This document shows positions 55,274 to 60,000 of a DNA stretch of 60,000 nt, one piece after another (position 1 is the stretch's first letter; every line of letters begins with the position of its first letter). Made by a program: the position numbers and the translations under genes. Below the pieces are notes generated by a model, which worked only from the letters and a program-made list of their open reading frames with translations, was not told the origin of the DNA and searched no databases. The stretch comes from Membranipora membranacea (taxonomy: Eukaryota > Bryozoa > Gymnolaemata > Cheilostomatida > Membraniporidae), in contig OU612069.1 of NCBI GenBank assembly GCA_914767715.1, forward strand, positions 11,469,387 to 11,529,386. The letters are read 5' to 3'.

Positions 55274-58200
55274 CTGTAAAGTAAGGAATAACGTACAGAA
55301 GAAATTAAAATTTTTGCTACTGATGATACAATATTTGGCAGAGTCATATTATACACCATTGTAAATTAGATCAGTTATTTAAAATAAAAAACTCCATTAT
55401 CAATAGTTACATATTGATACTACATGGGAAATATCTCAGTTTTGTCATGCAATTATATCTAGACATCGTTTTAATGTTTTAAATTAATTATCTTTATTCT
55501 GGTATTTCCTGTGAGCTGATAACTACTGCCTATTAGTCTAATAATTTTCACAACTTAACCTATAGACAATACATCACTTGTATGCTTAAACAAATACAAC
55601 CTGCTTCCTTGTGGCTTGACTTACCTTCAGCACTCAGTATGTAGATAGTCTTATCACTCAGCTCGCTCACATAGATGAGTCCTCTCTTATCTACAGCTAC
55701 TCCAGCAGCGCTAGGTACCTGATCACATGACCAGATTAGTACAGGCTCCTCCTCCTTTCTCACTCTGTACTTATTAATCATGTACTTTACATCGTCGTGT
55801 CCTGTGACCAGCAGAGTCTCATCAGGTAAGAAGAGAAGGTTGATCAGCACCTTTAGTCCTGAGAGGTGTTTAGTGGAGACAGCAGCTGATCTCCTGTTAT
55901 ACAGTTTGATGTTCTCATTATCCTTCTCTAGAGTAGCGATGTACTGAGCTGACACACTCAGGTAGGATGCTAAGTTGGATTTCTGGGGGAAAGAGAAAAT
56001 CACCTCACTCTGCTTACTGGTCATGTCATACTTGTATACAGTTATTGTCTTATCACTTGGGTTCCATGAGGAGAAGAACACTTCACCTCTGTACTCTGTT
56101 GCTCGGGCTCCAGGATAACTCACTACATGAGTTACCTCACCACTCTGTCTGCTGAATATCTTAATACCATCCTCACAGCCCAGCAGTATATCACCGCTCA
56201 CACTGTGATGATGTACTGAGACACATTGTTCATTGTTAGTGTCATGCTGAGAGATGAACTTTAGAGCTGACGGGGCAGTTGTTGATGGAGAAGGAGGTGT
56301 GTCTTTTTCTGATTTTGTTGAGTCTGGTGCAGAACTGAGAAAATCAACATCTGAAATAAATACAATGATATATATATATTATTATAAAATGATATCACTT
56401 TAAATCAGTCTATTAGCATTTGATAAAATGTTTGATTAAAGATAAGATGACCACAATAGCTATTTATTTCCATGAGGAAAATTGAGAAGCTCTCTAGTAT
56501 CATTTTTAATTTCTGCTATAGTGATATAGAATTGTATGTGACATGTAAAACTGTAATATGGAATAATGTACCAAAAGTTCACCCTAAATTCCTGCTGAAA
56601 AACCTGCGGGCATTGGGCTGTACCGGTTGGGCAATCACATAAGTTCGAAACCTACATTCTGCACAATGATACAATTTATTTTGATTATCGGTGCTCGAAC
56701 ACCCACAAACCGCTCCCCATGATGCCTTTATTAGATGACAAACATACAAAAAAATACCAAACTCACCTAAGTGCATTTCGTCAATAAGTACAACAAGCTC
56801 GGTTTTATCTTTCTCATTCTGAATGAACTTGGATACTTTCAGCAGAGAAGTTTTCTCATCTATACTTTTCTCTATCTCACCAGCTTTCTTCTGTTTCTCA
56901 GCTAACTCTTTCTGCATTATTGTTATGGCCTGCCTGGTCTGATGAATATCTGTATTCAACTGTTTTAGGTGAGAGTTTTTTTTTGTCAGCTACAACACAA
57001 AGGTTATCATCATAATAATAATCATTATGCTCGATGAAATTTGAGTTACTTGAAATGGTGGGATATTATATTTATTGTACACCATGATAGGGGTCCAATG
57101 AAGTCGTTAGATCAAGCTTCTCGGATTTCACTATTAAAACCTAGAAAACAGTGTTGTCTCCTTTTATGACCAGAGAAAACCTCGTTTCAATCTTATGATA
57201 GAACAGGGATGAAAAGCGGGAATTTCAAGATGTTAGGAAAGTTTTCTCCCACCACCAAAGCTTGTCAAGACAGGCTGATTCATAAACTTAAAACTCTTGT
57301 TATAAACATTGAATAATGGCCAGATTATTTAACCTAGATTTACATAGTACATTTTTGGGACTTCTGATATGGATAAAGAGCCAGGTAAGTTTGAATATCA
57401 CGGAATATCTTTGCACTGCTGAGACAACCTAGAAAGCTGTAGAATCACTTACTTCAATCTTTATCAGCTGCTGCCATTTCTTCAGCTGCTCCTCTCTCTC
57501 AGCGATCAGGTCTTCAACTGGCTCAGCGCCATGACGATTATTCTGTGAAGTACAGCCTTTGTCTGTAGCAGAACATCTGATAAAAAAAGAAAATAAGCTT
57601 TCAAAAATCAATCAGCAGAGTCAAATATAGCTGAGGAATATATAGATATTATGAGTTTCAAAATTAGTAACTATTTACTGAGGAAAATGTAAATCAGTCA
57701 TTACCGATTGATAGGGCATAATCTATGAACGGAGTGCCCTACATCTGACATCAAATTCTACCTTATCAATGCGATCAAATCTTTCTGAAGTATTTGGCGC
57801 CAAAAGAGAGCACATGCACATTGTTATTTTGTGGTGTTGTGTATTGATGGCAATTAGTAATACATCAATAAGACCGATATTTTTTGTGTTTCATAAAGAC
57901 ATTATATTATTGCTTCTTGCTCCAAACAGGATACAGCACAAAAAGGATGTGCACAAGAAAACACTGTACCTACAGAGTTATAGTAAATAGGGAGTTGTCT
58001 TACATCAAGTATAGTTAAGACAACACCAGAACATGACACACATAATCTGAATTGGTTGAGTTATCAACCTGGATAGGTATGAGAGAAAGTGAATCTGATC
58101 CGGTCCCTCTTGATTGCAGAAAATGGTTATCAAATTTCCCGCAATGACAGTAATCTCCTTCACTTTGGTTTTGAGGGCACCAGGGGTGTTTTGTCTCAGA

Positions 58201-58475
58201 GATACAAAGGGTGTTAGAGCCTCGGGAAACCTCTAATTGGGACTCATCAAAAATTGGTTAGGAGTGCTAGAACAGATCATGCATTGGGTTGGGATTGAGA
58301 GAATTTTATTTGCTTTTCATGTTCCGACAGTTATTCCCATTATTAGGGCTGTACCATTAATTTTTGAATATGCACAGTACAATGACCTACCTGAAACAGA
58401 GAAACATCTTGCAGTCTTGACACCTGGCTTCTACCAGCCTCTCTGTACAGATTTTGCATTCTCTTGTGGTGATCT
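55134..58475 (-). CDS. TRIM-like gene B, exons 3-7 (5' part beyond window)
   Basis: Exons 58475-58391 (B-box), 57576-57453, 56989-56767 (coiled coil), 56350-55625 (linker and propeller) and 55273-55134 (last blade, TAA). Lengths 85, 124, 223 and 726 equal those of gene A; the last is 140 versus 137, one extra codon, in frame. All splice sites are GT-AG and all phases match, so this part looks intact. The RING exons should lie to the right of 60000. Compared with gene A, the coiled coil differs at about 3 of 67 residues but the propeller part at about 30 of 213. Role as for gene A: inferred E3 ligase-type receptor with a divergent recognition domain. Confidence 0.87.
55625..56350 (-). CDS. Gene B exon 6: linker and propeller-like domain
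   Basis: 726 nt as in gene A. Changes cluster at a few spots, for example the residues after LLVTG (HDDVKY versus WDDNDD), after FSFP (QKSNLAS versus RKSRKAF), and the start of blade two (RATEY versus IVTEY), while NIKLYNRRSAAVSTKHLSGL is unchanged. Confidence 0.87.
56767..56989 (-). CDS. Gene B exon 5: coiled coil
   Basis: Differs from gene A mainly by N for K, G for D and K for E in the compared 67 residues. Heptad pattern kept. Confidence 0.85.
57453..57576 (-). CDS. Gene B exon 4: end of B-box, start of coiled coil
   Basis: Same 124-nt length and donor as gene A; one change, DKGC for DRGC. The T tract before the acceptor is shorter than in gene A. Confidence 0.84.
58391..58475 (-). CDS. 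Gene B exon 3: B-box first half
   Basis: ECKICTERLVEARCQDCKMF as in gene A; one residue differs upstream (TTREC versus TAREC). Confidence 0.85.
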
Positions 58476-58599
58476 CTAAGAAAAGCAACACAAGCTTAGT
58501 AATCCAATTTATTAACTGTTCGCTTGTCTGGAAACTGATAGAGGTGTGACACAACAAGAAAAAAAAATTCAATTGCATTGACATTTGGTTGCACCATAA

Positions 58600-60000
58600 A
58601 GGTATTATATACTCTAGCGTTGACAATGTAGTGCTCAAAACGACCCACTGAATTATTGTGAAATCCATAACACAACTCAATCTGGTTGTGCATTGCTAGT
58701 GCCTGTATCATAAAACTTATAATTGAGAACATAGGTATTGGGCATGGAGATTTAGATTTTTTGAGTACTCATAGCTATTTTTTCAGAAAGTGTTTCATGT
58801 GACAACAACACCATGTGGATCACTTGCAGGTGTTTTCACTTTTAATTCCATCTTGCAACAAGTTCTGGTTGTGCATGGAAAGTGCATGGATTGTGCATAA
58901 ATCATCGACTTTATCATTGAAAATATAAGAGTTGGACGTACAAATTTAGTTTATGGAACACTTATAGCCAGTTTATCAAAGAAATTCACATGTTACACCA
59001 TTTACAACACTTGTAGGTATTTTTTTCTTTCAGTCAGTATAAAAATACATGAGCTTAAATTGCAATGACAAAGCTAGCTAGTTTCTGCCACTTGCCAGGC
59101 ATTCAACTGGGTCCTGTCTCTCTAGCTAGTTGAGAAGAGTACAGAGGGTCTAATCATATACTTTTGTAATATTTCATCTTCAGGTACATATTATAATAGT
59201 AAATCTTTTACCCAATGTTATAGAGACCATTGGTCCAAATCTTTCTAGTTGCACACACCCTGCATTCTACTGAATTGTCCAAAATTCTACCCACAAGACT
59301 GACATGGTTATATAAATGCTAAGAAAGCCGATATAATTTCACTCTCTCACTGCTTTGAGATTTTTATGTTTTCAGATATTTCAGGTTTCTCAGCATACCC
59401 AAAATAAGAAATAATTTGGGGGGGAGTGTTGAACCCACAAACGTCGCAAACGTAAAAACGTTGCAATCTAGCGTTCCACTAACGTCACAATCCCAAAAAC
59501 GTCGCAACGAAGAGTTTTTATAACGTCACAAACCCACAAGCGTCGCACTTTTATAAACGTCGCAATAGCTCGAACCCACTAACGTCGCAAATGTCGCAAC
59601 TCAACAAAAATGCCGAGTTGTCTTCTCATTAGATGCAAATTGGTGATGACGGTATGTTGCGAGATATAGATAGGAGCATACAAACTTAAAAACACAGTGG
59701 GGAATTGAATATCACCGTTATATATTGTGATATGGATAATTGTTGAGTATTTTTCAGATTATTTGAATCATAGTTTTCACTTCCTAGGGTCTTTATTGTT
59801 ACCTCAGAAACCATTAATGCTGTTATAAAAGGGACTCTAATCAACATCTAGCAGATATAGTGACATACCAGTTGGTAGAGGAAACAGATCTCAAAACACT
59901 ATGGGAGTTGAAATATTGAGGATATTGTACCAATTTCTATCAGAGAAAAAATTTGAACTTACTAGGATCCTGATATAACTATTGTTACCTCAGAATTCAT
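58600..60000. mobile_element. FB-5 copy in intron 2 of gene B (arm B, partial)
   Basis: Duplicate of 10850-12167, including the left end of the FB-2 element. Its presence in both arms dates these two insertions before the segmental duplication. Confidence 0.8.
59427..60000. mobile_element. ACGTCGCAA-family element FB-2, left part of arm B copy
   Basis: Starts TGTTGAACCCACAAACGTCG. Its arm is more complete than in arm A: two stretches missing at about 11780 and 11860 in arm A are present here (around 59540-59590 and 59665-59690). Cut by the window edge. Confidence 0.85.

Larger units (their letters stand above)
52754..60000 (+). repeat. Segmental duplication, arm B
   Basis: Same order as arm A but without FB-1 and the LINE. 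Runs off the window in the FB-2 copy. Carries gene B. Confidence 0.93.

Noticed and set aside
55967-56155. Plus-strand 62-codon frame
   Set aside because: Shadow of gene B exon 6 on the other strand.

Overview
The window reads as AT-rich nuclear DNA of an invertebrate animal: genes are split by GT-AG introns, TRIM-type RING/B-box/coiled-coil proteins occur in several copies, and most of the rest is transposon. The species cannot be named from sequence alone. A marine lophotrochozoan such as a bryozoan is a guess from general appearance only. No bacterial operons, tRNA or rRNA genes or CRISPR arrays were seen.

Host genes. Three copies of one TRIM-like gene lie head-to-tail on the minus strand. 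Gene A (exons between 23133 and 7019) can be assembled by hand into seven exons whose splice phases all agree, giving 521 codons: RING, B-box, coiled coil, Ser/Thr/Pro linker, beta-propeller-like C-terminus. Gene B (exons 3 to 7, 58475 to 55134) is a close copy whose first two exons lie beyond the right edge. Between them is a broken copy (48246 to 44599) with frameshifted exons 1 and 2, an interrupted exon 4, and no exon 3 or exons 5-7. Bases 1-12167 and 52754-60000 are the two arms of a direct segmental duplication. Comparing the arms, and comparing gene A with the broken copy, gives natural empty sites that date and delimit several insertions.

Mobile DNA. The insertions are dominated by foldback-like elements whose terminal inverted repeats are built of short tandem repeats, several with visible 8-bp target duplications. 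They are: a 3.9 kb element at 639-4557; an 11.4 kb element at 32923-44366 carrying a decayed PHD + FLYWCH + MULE-type transposase gene; the ACGTCGCAA family (11663-14345, 17065-17638, 59427-end); a large family filling introns 1 and 2 of gene A in opposite orientations (16074-22553 and about 10850-15710); and possibly 30931-32704. Nested inside are a TTAA-flanked palindromic element (17781-21110), itself split by a 5'-truncated retroelement with a restriction-like endonuclease (18236-20249), and a small MITE with a 7-8 bp target duplication (14362-14754). Non-LTR retrotransposon fragments lie at 5004-6019, 24088-25615, about 27060-28622 and 42051-42540.

Layout. 1-7018: duplicated flank with one foldback and one LINE insertion. 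7019-23133: gene A with transposon-filled introns. 23134-32914: upstream flank, LINE fragments, small palindromic elements. 32915-44374: giant foldback element. 44375-51009: TRIM-like pseudogene and repeat arms. 51010-52753: unassigned. 52754-60000: second duplication arm with gene B. Coordinates of exons and target duplications were read by hand; identity figures are hand counts.
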